In this document: positions 24,200-36,349 of the stretch, in pieces
Layout of the letters: each line of letters opens with the position of its first letter
Numbering within the stretch: position 1 is the first letter of the stretch
Source of the DNA: Cucumis sativus
Taxonomy: Eukaryota > Streptophyta > Magnoliopsida > Cucurbitales > Cucurbitaceae
Reading direction: 5' to 3'
Length of the DNA stretch: 64,000 nucleotides
Assembly (NCBI RefSeq): GCF_000004075.3
Contig: NC_026660.2
Coordinates: 7,812,001 to 7,876,000 of the forward strand
Translations under genes and position numbers: made by a program
Notes under the pieces: model-generated
Databases searched by the model: none
Told to the model about the DNA's origin: nothing
What the model saw: only the letters and a program-made list of their open reading frames with translations

Positions 24200-24726
24200 G
24201 CGGCAAGAAGAACAGGAAAAAACTGTAGTAAATTGAGAAATTTGCAACAGAAAATAAATGATGTAATAAATGAATTTGTGACAGTTATTAATTGTTGTCA
24301 ATCCGAAAATGATGATAGTTGTTTAATAAAATAAATTGTCACGATTGCCCTACATGTGACAGAAAAAAAATGTCGTCAATAACAAAACAATGACATTTTT
24401 ATACAAAAAAACTGTCGCGATTAACATATTCATGACAATTAAAAAATGTCACAATAAATAAAATTGCGACATTTATTTAACCGCCGTTAATACACAAATG
24501 ATGATAGTTATTTGTTGTCATAAAATAAAATATGACAGTTATTTGACGTCATTGAATTCTGATTAACGACATTTATTTCATGTCATAAAATAACTTATTG
24601 CGACAGTTTTTAAAAGCTGTCATCGAAGGACTTCCATGACTCCCGCTTCTATGACTGAAAATAACTGTCGCGAATTTCGTTTACGACAGTAAATAACTGT
24701 CGTCGTAGATCACTTTTCTACTAGTG
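24200..24726. repeat. CACTA subterminal repeat array (right side)
   Basis: About twenty short motifs of the type GACAGTTATT, TGTCATAAAATA, GCGACAGTT and their complements occur in both orientations over 500 bases, up to the terminal repeat. A shorter version lies at 19420-19560. Such arrays are the transposase-binding regions of CACTA elements. Confidence 0.8.
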
Positions 24727-24729
24727 GAC

Positions 24730-25330
24730 TAGATATAAACCACCTAGTAATTTCGAGTACTTAGATCCAGAAATGTGAGCAAGTATGGCGAAGGCGTCGA
24801 GAGGTTGCTCACCTTAAATTTGAAGTTAATAAATGCTTTGTAACACCTGAATGGATCGATTACCCATGTATTGCATTTTATTACTTAGACATTCTTGCAT
24901 CCACTGCGCCTAAACATCACTGAGTTCATATTTCCCAAATCACTACCGTCATTTCCTCCTTGTTTCTTCAATGCATGTAGTATAGGTATACGTAGGTTAG
25001 ATAATACTATATAGATATTGCATGAAATCAGATCTCATGATTAAAATCTCAAGTGCATTAATTATTTGTGTTTGACCCTGACTTCCCTAGAAAACCTCTC
25101 TTTTCACTTACAGTTGGGCAAGAGAGAGGAAAACTTGTACCTACATGATGTCTATTTTTAGAATTAGCAACGCTTAGTTAGGTGTCAACTCTTTTAACCC
25201 ATGACCCTATCCTTATCGCAAACTTAGAATCAACATATTATATACATATGAGAACAAACAAGAATTAATCATTTATAATAATCTAGGGTTTTAGTTTTTA
25301 GTTAAAATCTAGATGATAAATAGATGTTTC
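24730..25330. other. Retroelement-like DNA hosting the CACTA insertion, right side
   Basis: Continuation of the low-copy repeat interrupted by the transposon. GTGTTTGACCCTGAC at about 25070 has a diverged inverted counterpart near 28390 (GGTCAAACACAGAG), suggesting two opposed remnants of one retroelement family. No frame is recognisable. Confidence 0.3.
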
Positions 25331-25990
25331 ATCGAAGAACTAAAAAAATCATTGTCTTTCCTGATTTCGATTATCACCATTTTCATTGTCATTATATTTC
25401 ACTTTCTCAACTCACATGATTGATGCAATTAATCCACATATAGATTTTATAAATTGCCAGATTCGTTAAGGTGTTGTACTTATTTTATTTTACCTTGTCA
25501 TGGATGTTAAGCACCACTATGTCACTTCTATATTATTTTTTTATTCTACTAAATGATCTCATGTTTTGCTTTAACACTATTTCAATTTGAAAAATAAATA
25601 AATAAGTAAAGGATGCTGAGTTGGGGGATGTGGGATATTTAAATTTTGGAGAAAAAAACAACAAAACTAGATTTTAATTTGGGTTTAGTTAATTCAACTT
25701 TGTTAATTATATTTCTAATAAAAGATTTATATAATAAAATAATTGAATTTTGTGATTATTTATCAATTTAATTAATACGATGAATTTAGAGACTAATTAT
25801 CCAAATCTAGAGTTATATCATCATTTCGTTAACTATTTCATTAAAGAATTAACGGAATTTTAACGACATGGACTAATGTAAGTGCTTTTTTTAAAAAAAT
25901 AGGGATCAAAACATATACTTATCAAAATAAAAGAAGATGATGCAAAGTTGGGAGATTAAAATAGGATTTTAATCTATTATTTAACCTTTT
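25330..25990 (+). repeat. Duplicated non-coding segment, copy 1
   Basis: Collinear, in the same orientation, with 57130-57830. Shared stretches include CACTTTCTCAACTCA, TGTCATGGATGTTAA, ATTTCAATTTGAAAAATAAA and a GAG(A)TTTGGA-like stretch, in the same order. Divergence is high. Copy 2 lies directly upstream of the ARM-repeat gene. Confidence 0.65.
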
Positions 25991-27250
25991 TTTTTTAAAG
26001 AGAGATGATGATTGGATTTGGATGACCAAGTAAAATGCTTTTCCAGCCAAAATCAAGAAGTAAAATAATAATTAAAAGAGTGAAATGCAATTAATAGATA
26101 AAATATTTGGGAGGCCAATTCCATGGCTTGTGAGTCATTTGATATCACGTCCCCACAATACAAGAGCCCAACATTTCTTAAATAAAAGATTAGAGTAGAA
26201 AATTTGAAAACATGAAGTTAAATAAAAGAATGCCATGTGTTTATAAATGCATATGTGTTTAGTAGTTGAATCAAAAAGTGAATTATAGTTTCAAAAGTGG
26301 TTTAGCATGGGTTTGATATGATGTTTATAAATTATAATACTAGTTATAGTCATTCACTCAAATTAATTATATAACTATTATTTTGTAATATTATACAATT
26401 TGAGTCAAACCACTATACTTTTTACACAATTATAATCTTTTGTACTCTCCATCCATCTTAATTTACTATTGCAAACTTAGTTTTTCTTTTTAAAAAATGG
26501 TTAAATAATAACAATAATTTTCATGCAATCATATAGGTTATACGTTACAATAAATTTTTATTTATTTTTATTTTTATTTTTTATAGTGAGATATTATTTT
26601 TTATCGGAAGGCAACAAACAAAATTTATAACAAATTATTAAAATTAAATATTTGTAATTTCTAAAACTAAATACAAAATCAGAATGTATAACAAAAATTA
26701 CAGTTACCAATTGTTCAAAACAATTACATAAAAATTATAAAAAAAACTATGCCTATCTTCTAAAACATAGCCGCCGACGCCAAAAGAAAAAACCTCAAAC
26801 CTACAAATGACATAAATGTATCCTTACTATTCTTAAAGGCTTATTAGAGTGAAAGTTCTCCCCATAAGCCAACACGAGTCATTTGTTTTTGTTGTATGCA
26901 AAAAGAATATAGTTTTTCCAATCCCAATTGGTTCCCACAAATCAATCTCATCCTAGATAATAGGAAGGTCTGACACATGATGTCCCAATTTGGAGATTCA
27001 CTTTGTAGATGCAAAGACATAAACAAGTAAGTTATTCTTTCTCTAATCTATAATTAGAAAACATGCTTCATCTTTAAGTCTTAATAAGAAAATTAGTTTC
27101 TTAATTATTTTTACCAATGTATTGATATTTTGGGGTTCTCAAATTAAATTGAGTAATAGTTTTGTAAAACTTTCTGTTTCCATAGGACTTTTATCCTTTT
27201 ACATTGATCCATGTATGTCTCTTCACATTTTATTCTTATTGCAGAGTCTT
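25990..27250. other. AT-rich intergenic DNA with a weak copia-like remnant
   Basis: Mostly AT-rich. The section at 27120-27200 (TTTTGGGGTTCTCAAATTAA, then CATAGGACTTTTATCC) resembles 31490-31570 inside the copia remnant there, so a related decayed fragment probably lies here. Confidence 0.35.
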
Positions 27251-27289
27251 CTTCGCGTTGGTTGTACACGATCAGGGCCTTACAGCAAG

Positions 27290-27480
27290 TATGAGGCATC
27301 TCATAGTAGATCACACATAAATGATGAGACATCCTATTCAAGATCACACAGCACGATTAGAGCATTTTATTTCCTATCACACAACAAGAATAAAATGTCT
27401 TATCCCAGATCACACAGCAAAGATAAAGCATCCCGTACCAGATCACACAACATGAACAAAGCATTCTCATCGCATAGAGT
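27290..27480 (+). repeat. 33-bp minisatellite, copy 1
   Basis: Five to six degenerate units of about 33 bp, each starting AGATCACACA and containing AAAGCATC. In the plus frame they read as 11-residue repeats of the type SHSKDKASRTR. A second array of the same family is at 55600-55745. Confidence 0.75.
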
Positions 27481-27489
27481 ATAAAAGAT

Positions 27490-29650
27490 CATCATGTTTT
27501 GAGCTTATCAAATCTGATAGATTCTTTCAAATACATCATTTCAATAACAAGTTCAATATATATATATAAATCATAGACATTCTAAGGGTTTGGAAGCGTA
27601 AGAGAAATCCCACGAATCATGAACTCAATAGAAATAGATTTAAAGATTTAAACATATTTTGGAAATCTTTTTCGTTTTGGAAACATTGTATAAGGAAAAT
27701 CACTCACAGTTACAATCCACTTGCTCTTTCACATAGCTTCCTTAGCCAAGAATCTCCTTGCACCTCTTGAATTCTTTGTCAGAATCAACCTCGTTCTGCG
27801 TTTGTAAAATTTCACATATTTCCCTCAATCCTTTCTTAGGTAAGCTTAGGACATAAACAACTTCAAACTAATCTGAAGTCCTTCTATTTATAGATCTTCC
27901 TTGGTGAAATTTCCTAAGACGGAATGATTAACTTTTCCAGGTGAGGACTGGCTCAATTTCAAAGTGACACGTGTCTCTGTCCAACCCTTATCCTTAACTA
28001 TGGTTGGACGACAAGGTCTAATAAATCGCTGACCAATTGACATTAGGGTCATATCACTATTTCAAGATGAAGTAACTTAGTGTGCTCTTCCTTTCATCGA
28101 GTAACTCTTTTCACGAAACATGGCCTATTCTACATTCAGTGCTAGGACTTGAGAGTTTTTGTTATTATGAATGCAATTGCAATACATCACCGAGTGAGAT
28201 CATTGCACATAATACACTCATTGAAATTCTCTATATCACATACTTTCATTATGGGTGATGGGTCATAAATTAAGGAGCTCATAATGTACCTCTTCATCGC
28301 ATGATTCTTAAGTCCTTGTTGAGTACAAGTTTTTCTACTGCTTGCCCAGATGCAAGTGAAACAATAGGTTTACCTATGGTGATCCACGGTCAAACACAGA
28401 GAATTTTTTTAGATATTAGTTCTAGGTTTCACTCTTCGTTTAGACAGGTTGGAAAAATTTAAAGAATAGCAAATGTGAGAATTATCTAATTACACAACGA
28501 AAGTCGGTAATGCGACATGAAGAGAGATAGAATATTGTATCTAACTTGTATTAGGGAGAAAAAGGCAGAAATGACCACACGATATCTTATGAGAAAGTAG
28601 AGAGATAACCTTGACGTGACATAACCTACTAAGACACACTTGTGATTGTAATTAAGGCATGCTTCTCTCGAATGCGTATATACCACACATGACTGCTTTT
28701 CAGAGATCTATATGACCAAGTATGGCTATGCGAGTTAGGTCTAGTAGAAATAACTTATAAGCATCTTATAGTATTTTGAATTTAAGGATGATTATCTCTT
28801 AGAAACCAATGTCCACAATTGCTCTTCTTTCGGGATCCAAATGTTCGAAATACTTTTGCGGGAAGGTAGAGTTCATTTCCACACGTGTTAATCAAGTTTT
28901 AGCTACTTTTTCCTCTTGGGTAGTTAGCAATTTATGTTGGCCAAGCATTCACAAAAGCACAATTTACACATTAAGATTTATAAGCGGCTCTGCTTATCAT
29001 AAACTATTATCTACTCTAACACTAGATAACACGTTGACTTGCAGAAGATGAGAGGAAATGGATCGAATGGCTATATTTACATAAACTTAACAAAGAATGT
29101 AACTAAAGGGTTATACGTATCTTTCTCAAGCTCTCTCTCTCTAGACACACTTTTCTCGGTCTATTCTAACCCCCTTTGGCCTTTTTAGGCCTCATATCTC
29201 TTGGTGAGGACAAAGTGCTTGTATAGGCTACTTTTCATCGGGAAACTTCTATTCATCTGAGTGTGTCAGTGCTGACATCTGGCCCTATGAAGTCACATCA
29301 CTCTAACTACTATTTTTGTCTTCTTGTGAGCTTTCCTCGCGTGATGTTTAGGTTCATCGCTTGAAGTAGTTAATCACTAGGCAAGATACATCGCATTGCC
29401 TTTGCGCGAGATGTCATGTGTGAGCCGCTGCTTTCTTCTTTTCCCACTTGTTCTGCGTTTAAACATGATAACCGCGTAAAACAAGAATGACATTTATGTA
29501 GGCCATATTTCTAAATATGTATTCGTTTACAACATAAGTTATGCGTTATGAGCATCTCCTTAAGCATTTTAACTCCATTATTCTAATAAAAAGGGATATA
29601 ATAACGGTCATTTCTGCACGTTATGGTTAAGCTTTCATTTGTCATTTTTC
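27490..29650. other. Decayed LTR-retroelement DNA, no gene seen
   Basis: The part at 27640-28100 shares wording with 55990-56350 (ATCACTCAC, CTATTTATAGATC, GTGACACGTG/GTCACGTGCC, TTGGACG), so it belongs to one dispersed family. The section to 29500 has LTR-like CT-rich and GAG-rich stretches. No intact coding sequence is recognisable. Confidence 0.4.
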
Positions 29651-31300
29651 ATACTAGCAATGATACATAGTAATTAACAAAAAATGTAAGGTAATCAAAT
29701 GAGAATCATAATGTAATAGAAAAAACCCTTAGCAATTGACAAAAAAAAAAGGAAGGTAATCATAGGATAAAATGATGGTAATCTGAAACTACTTAATAAT
29801 TGACAAAAGATGAAAGATAATGAGATGCTATCAATAAACTACTTAGTAATTATAAAAAAAAAAAGAATTTAAAAAGTTCAATAAATAGTAAATGATATCA
29901 TATTAAACTATATAAACAATGAGATGGTAAATCAGTATCATTAACAATTAGATAACAATCATATAATAACTAGACAACAATCAAATAGCAGTTGGTATCA
30001 TTGATAATTAGTGGTAATAAGATGACAACAAGATAACAATCAAACGGTAATCAAATGCAGTTACACATTGCTAACAATCAAACGGTAATCAAATCAAATA
30101 TTCTAACTTTATATTTAACCTAATATTTAGTTGGTAGCTACGTCTAATTAATTCTATAATATATACATTAGGTTAAAAATTACCTAAACTTTCATAGAGA
30201 TAACAATTTAGTCTCGGAGCTTTTGTTAGTAACGATTTAGTCATTTTGCTTTCAATTTTGTAAGAATTTAGTATCTAAATTTTACTATGTAACAATGTAG
30301 TTTTTGTACTTTAAAATTTGTAACGAGACTTTTGTGTAGAAATTAAGGTTAAAGATTTAATGATAAATTAAATTACGAAAACTACATCATAAAATTATAA
30401 AATAGACATCTAATTTTGATTAATATTTTTACATTAGAGACTAAATTGTTACACAATTAAAAATTTAAGAATTAAAATTTGATGATTAAATTATTAGGGA
30501 GTTGAAAGTAACCCAACCTCATAATCTAATTTATTACATTCATAAGAGCTTAGGACTAGAAGTATTGAGCATATATTATATGAAACACACTTTGAATAAT
30601 TGTTTAAATTTGAATCAAATTTTGGAATTGACTACAGATACCAACCAGACCTATAAAATTATGGAATAGATTTATTGTTTTCAAATTTGTGTTTTTTCAT
30701 ATTAACTACAGCATGGACTTGGCTTTTAGCTACATTATTCTTTCTATACATGACACAAGATTCAATGTTTGTACTTGTAGGGTTCATGAATTTTGATACG
30801 TTTTCAATTATCAACACAACTCGATGTTGAGTTCATCTTCATTTTATGTTTTTCTCAAGTATTAATAGATGTGGTGGAGATTTTGATTTAAGATTCCTAT
30901 TTTAGATACAAGTTTCTATATTTGGTGTGTGACTTTTCACACTAATTTTCGAGGAAATGTTGCTTTTTACTCAAAAAGTCAGAAAGAAAGGCAGAATAAG
31001 TTGTAAGGTTTTGGAACTTTTCCAACTTAGGTAATCTAATTCTTACCTTTCTTTTCTCAATAATTCTCATAAATTGAATTTGATCATCGATAGGTTGCGT
31101 GCTCCACTTTATTTTACAAGTCTCTATTAGTAATATTAATAGCTGTATTTGAAAATGTTTCTTAAATTTATTTGTTTGCTATATTTGAATTGGAGGAGAT
31201 GAGAAGCTAGTTCAGTGATATTTCTACTTCTTATGACTATAAAAAGAACGTGTATATGTTCATAGTTTCAAACAATTAATTCTACCTTTTGAAATCATGC
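29650..31300. other. AT-rich intergenic DNA with short degenerate repeats
   Basis: Positions 29660-30110 contain many diverged copies of AATTGACAAAA and CAATCAAACGGTAATCAAAT (the latter twice, about 30035 and 30073). Positions 30190-30490 resemble a common plant repeat with ACTAAATTGTTAC-like phrases in both orientations. No gene is seen. Confidence 0.45.
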
Positions 31301-31489
31301 AACATAATATGCTACACCAATAGGCCATACAATCTTCTAATTAATAAAAATTTTAGTGAAGAGGAACTACATGGTCTAGAAAAACAAATTAAAAACCAAC
31401 TTAAATTGTGGTACAAAACAATAGAAGGGATGCTCTTATGTACCATATAGGTATAGGTTACTAAAAATTTTTAGGTTTCAAAATTTTCA

Positions 31490-32105
31490 ATCTTATTATT
31501 AATTTTGGGACTTTCAAATTAAATAATGATTCCGTAAAATCTTTTTCTATCTATGGCTTTTATCCATTCAGTCTTCCTTTCCAATTTTAAGCGTCATCTC
31601 ACCCTCATCGAGTTGCGGAAAGAAACTAGTTTACTATAAAAAAAGAACAAACATGGTTAGTGGTTTCTAAATCAAGTATCTAGGCATTTTGGTCCTTTTT
31701 CACTAAACAAGTTTCTAAAACAAGTAAATCATATTTATCTTCCTTTTTCTTCTTTTTCTCAATAAGGTATTTGGGGAAATTTCTCTTCTAATGTCCATCC
31801 ACATTGCAGTGGAAGCACTTCACCTTGGCGACTAACTTAGCCTTCCTTTTGCCTTTAGCAGCAGCATCAGGACCCTTCGTTTTCCCTAATTTTCCCTCAT
31901 TTTTCCTCATTTCTTCTTCTAGATTTTCTTAGTCCCGCAAAATGAAGGTGCAGACTTAGTTTCAAAGGATGAACCCTTTTGAAACATCCTGGAATGGGCA
32001 ACGTTTTGCCTCTCCTTCTTTTCGTCCCTTATTTTTCATAAAAGACTGAAAAGTCTATAACTCGTTTATGAGGATAGTCATGTTGTAATCTATCTTGTTC
32101 TGTAA
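31490..32105 (-). pseudogene. Decayed copia gag-protease remnant
   Basis: On the minus strand, reading from about 32100 downwards, I see in order a region like DYNMTILINEL..FQSFM, then KGKRKAKLVAKVKCFHCNVD, GH-stop-KRNFPKYLIEKKKKKED, KYDLLVLETC and ILDLETTNHVCS. A GEMTLKIG segment follows. These match the gag zinc knuckle and the start of the protease (WILDSGATNHVCS) of plant copia elements. The active-site DSG reads as DLE, and several stops interrupt it, so it is inactive. Confidence 0.8.
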
Positions 32106-35040
32106 CGATCCAACTCTTTATTCTAAGTTGGGGGTCATTACTTTAAAGATAAATAACAATTTTGACAATTTCTTGAAAAGAAGAAAACTAAATTTTGATT
32201 AAAAATACCATGAAAACATGTTGTGCGGCTAGTTCTACAATTTTAAAGATAATAAAAATAAATAGATAAAAATGTTTAAGCTCAAAACACTGAAAATGAA
32301 CAATGAAAAGCGGAAGCAAAATTATGTCTCCATATGGCATGTCACAAATCTTTCTTGTGGCTTCCCAACTTTTTTCTATTTTTACCTTTTCCTGAAATGT
32401 TAAATATAAAAAAAGATGAGTATAAACATATACTCAGTAAGGGACCCATTACTAGTTTTACTAGGTGTCAGTTAACTTTCCATTAACGTTTCATAAGGAG
32501 TACCCTAAAATTATTGTGCTCCCGAACACACACTATTCAGTGATCCCATAGGAACACATCTAAGTTCTCAATAAACCCAAATGAAATACCTAAGAGAAAT
32601 TGGGTGTAAGTATCCCCGTCAAACCACTCATAAAACATGACATGACAGACTAGCAGTTTCGTCGAACTCACATCAGTCATAAAAAGAAACATATCATGAG
32701 AGGCTAGTGGTTTCGTCGAACTCACATCAGTCATAAAAAAATGTGGTGATCCCGAGGGACACCTATATGAGTACGACCCTAATAGACAAATATAACATAA
32801 CACTTATCCATAGCATGTAAGATATCATAAACATCATAAATCTGACATGAGTATCAATTATAACGTCCTTATCATGTGATTATAATAATTCACACATCAT
32901 AACATAGTCATATCAGTTATAACATATCAGCCATATTGGTCATATCAATCATAACATCTCAGCCTTCCATATCAGTCTCATTATCCATCTTAGCTACATC
33001 AATGCATAATGAAAAATACATGCAAACTTTTAATTTTATTTTCGAAAGTCTAGTAGTAGAATCTCTTTATTACCTTAGATATTAGCCAAACAAAATACTC
33101 TTTAGCCAATAGTTAAAATTCTCCAATTAAATCAATCTTAATTATAAAAGGAAATTTCACTATCTTCGTTAATAAAATTAACAATTGACTATGATCCAAA
33201 AATTCTCCCAAATGAACTTATCCAAAATTGAGGTTGAAACCAATTCAAGCTAAATAAAATTAACTTTATTTTTTCAACTAAATAAAATTCACAATCTCTT
33301 TCTTCAATTAAATCTCCCATCAAATCAACTTTTATCTTTCCAAAATAATTATCTTTTCCAAAAATTATATGTTTCCACAATATAATTATTTTATTTTCTC
33401 TTCACAAATATCATTTCTTCAAATAATTATTCTTCAATGTCTTAAACTCAAAATTAATCTTGACAGCGGAATGACTTCAATAAAATTTCTTTACTACGTA
33501 CAAAACAAATCCTTCTCCTTAAAAACCAACTCATTCTTAATATTGGTAATATCAACATTTTTATTGTTAATTCACCTGCCAAATCAGTCTCAACTATGGA
33601 AGAAGAAGTTGAAGAATCAATTAAACATCCAAAACTATATATATAAAATGAGCAACTAAAGGATATTGGGCAGATTGATCTTTAATTAATATAAAAAACT
33701 AAGTCACATCTTTATCTTCAACAATCTTAAGAACATGATGAGCATCATTACTACCTATAGGCAACAAAACTTAAAGTTCTATACATTATTCAACTTGAAT
33801 TTTGGTACGTATCAAGTTCACACAAAAAAGAATCAAATGATGATATCACTCCATCATCCAAAACACAATTTATTTTGTAATCCACATAGCACTGTCGCTC
33901 ATCCATTGACCACGTGAAAAACAATTACTGCAAGTTTAACTATAACTACAATGAACTGCAACAATTTTAGGAAAATAAAAAATAGCTGTAAAGTGTATTA
34001 GTCAACTAATACATATAATAATATAAGTATATCATATCATTGATATAACAAACTAATACAGATTTATAAAATAAAAAAAATAGAACCAAACATAAATAAA
34101 TAAAACAAAGCTATGCAAATCAAATAAAAAAAAGTTGAGGAAGAACAAATCCCCTTTCGATAAAAGAGATGAGAAACAAATAAAAAAAGTTGAGGAAGAA
34201 CAAATTGTAGCCTTAATTTCAGATAGATGATGACCGATTCACAGAAGAAGAAAAAAAAATGATGATTAAAGTCCCTTACCAATTTCGGACACCAAAATAT
34301 AGGAAAGAATATTAGGGCTTTAAAAGAGAATATAGGAAGAAATACATACCTAAAAAAGAACCGTGGAGAAGAGAGTAGAAGAACGTAGCAAATAGGAAAA
34401 ACAAAAAATGGTGAAGATTGAAGGAGTGAGAGAAGACCAAAATTTATAAAAGATTATGTAAAGTTATCACTCACCCTTTTTGTAACTTTCTTCCCACCAA
34501 ATTAGGGGGAGTTTCATCCATTTTTTTCACCTATCTAAAACAACCATATTTTCTCACATAGTTTAGACACAACCAAATAATAGGTGGGTTTAAATCTTAT
34601 TTTTATCTTCTATCTTGGTCTTTTTGAAACTTTTAAAACGTCTATTTCTTGATTTTAAAGTAGACTCTACTTTAGTCCTTACAATTAAAATTTCATTAAT
34701 GATAAAATAGCTCTTATATTTAGATGAGTAAGCTACCAATTAAGATAATCAGTTTTGAATTAAAGATTAAATGGTAAATTAATATTTTATGGAAAAACTC
34801 AAAATCACTTTCACTTCAATTTTTTTTTTAATTTTTCTAGTTTTTTATATGTGTTAAATAATTAACAAAATCTTGTTTATTAAAACAAAAGGAACATTTT
34901 AAAAGAAAAGATGGAGGATCATAAAAATAAAAGAGAGTGTAACCTAATAAATTATTTGAAATATTGAAATAACCATTGTTGATAGGTGTGCATCTTTACA
35001 ATTTAGCTTTTCTTTCCTAAATATTATATATTTATTTTAG
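32106..35040. other. Repeat-rich, AT-rich intergenic DNA
   Basis: The start TGTAACGATCC at about 32103-32113 is typical of an LTR terminus and abuts the copia remnant. A local tandem duplication lies at 32638-32741. Positions 34570-34800 match the repeat at 18150-18360. No gene is recognised. Confidence 0.4.
32638..32741. repeat. Tandem duplication with 54-bp period
   Basis: TTTCGTCGAACTCACATCAG followed by TCATAAAAA occurs twice, at about 32657 and 32711, with similar upstream sequence (CATGACAGACTAG and CATGAGAGGCTAG). Confidence 0.8.
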
Positions 35041-35414
35041 GAATCCTAATTCATAGGATTGGACTAAATTTTATACCGACTTCCAAAATTCTTAAAAAAA
35101 ATCAATTCCGTTTCTTCTACACCGAAGATTCCCACCACAAAATGGCTCGTAAGAAAGCACAGATTCATAGCTGTCCACGACGCTCCAATTTCCCAAGCAA
35201 ACAACATTTTCGTCACGTTTTCTGTGTTCGTCAGCAATGGCTCAATTCGCTCAAGAACCACGCTGAGTTTCACTACTATTTCTTCTTTTGAGACCCTGGA
35301 TACAGTTGATATTCCTCTGCTTTAGGTCAATAAAAAGATCAAAGGGGGATGCAAGGTTTTTAATTTTAACCTACAGGGTAGAATTAGAAATGAAGAATAT
35401 GGGCCAAACTTATA

Positions 35415-35485
35415 TCACTAGCCACGCCAGTGGTCAAGTCCAATACGTACCAAGGAAATGAGAGGTCGTTGTTCGAACCTTGGAG
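35415..35485 (+). repeat. tRNA-derived SINE-like fragment
   Basis: An A-box-like stretch (TAGCCACGCCAGTGGTCAAG) and a B-box-like GTTCGAACC about 50 bases downstream match the internal polymerase III promoter arrangement of tRNA-derived SINEs. It cannot fold as a tRNA. It lies about 900 bases upstream of the kinase start codon. Confidence 0.4.
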
Positions 35486-36349
35486 ATTTTCATTTCTGTT
35501 GTTGTCGTTAACCCATTTGATTTGATTTTTGGACACTCCCACCTGGTTTCAGTAACTTGGACGCTGAGAATTCAGAATAACAGGGACACCCAGTTAACGT
35601 TTTTATCACTTATTTCTTATTTTCTTCGTCTTGCGATTGTGAGAAACGTCCCAATTCAGATTTCCCAACTTCGTTACTACTTTTTCCCATTTTTTTGGAC
35701 CACCCCCAATTCCAGTTGAGATACTTTGCTGTTCTAAACTGAGTCATCAACTGAAATTCGTGGTATATTCATGCAAATTCGATTTGGGTTCTCTTTATTT
35801 TCTCTGAAAATTGCAGTGCCTGATGTGTTCAGTTGATTGAAGCATTGAAATTATTCAAAGATTGAATTGCAAATGAATCTGTTCGAAGCTTCCTTGACTT
35901 TTTTTTACCTTTTTTTTCATTGCTTCATGTAGAACAAAAGTAGTAAACAAGTATTCTTATTCTGTTGTTCTGTTCGTTTCTCACGTGTTTTATTCTTGTT
36001 TCTGGATTTTCAATATGGGAAGTGATCATTTTTATCTTCTGTTTTCTGCTATCAGCCATAGATTTTCGCGTTGTTTGAATGATATTTAAACGTCCAGTTC
36101 GGTAATGGAATAAGGGATTGGTGATTAGTCAGCTGACGTTAGATGGAGTTTCAGTTTCTTTGATTCCGACCATTATTTGGCTCCAATGCTTTGAGTATCA
36201 CAGACTCTGTAATCTCAAAGAGCAGATTTCCTAGTTCTTGTGTTTTCTATTCGCTTTTATATTTGTGCTCCAATTTAACCCATTTGACAAGCTAGAGATG
36301 GTTAGTTACCACTGTCTTTGCTTTTTTTGTTTTCAGGCACTATACTTAG

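Larger units (their letters stand above)
19406..24726. mobile_element. Complete non-autonomous CACTA (En/Spm) transposon carrying host gene fragments
   Basis: The left end reads CACTAGAAGAAAAACTGTC and the right end, reverse-complemented, reads CACTAGTAGAAAAGTGATC. These are imperfect terminal inverted repeats starting with CACTA, flanked by identical GAC. Subterminal regions hold many short copies, in both orientations, of a GACAGTTATT / TGTCGCGA motif, as expected for transposase-binding sites. Across 5,321 bp I find no TNPD/TNPA-type transposase. Instead the interior carries plus-oriented pieces of a DUF7722 gene, a callose synthase gene (two exons) and an isovaleryl-CoA dehydrogenase gene (two exons), and possibly a MYB fragment. 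The intact ends suggest fairly recent transposition. It would depend on an autonomous relative for movement. Confidence 0.9.

Noticed and set aside
27290..27480. Regularly spaced repeats that could look like a CRISPR array
   Set aside because: Units are contiguous and degenerate without unique spacers, and the window is plant nuclear DNA.
28809..29051. 80-codon plus-strand open frame
   Set aside because: It lies in retroelement-like DNA and shows no domain or conserved motif.
35064..35292. Small coding exon near 35.1 kb (minus 69-codon frame, or plus frame from ATG at about 35143)
   Set aside because: The region is somewhat GC-richer and may hold leader sequence of the kinase gene, but neither frame has a recognisable domain or clear splice connection.
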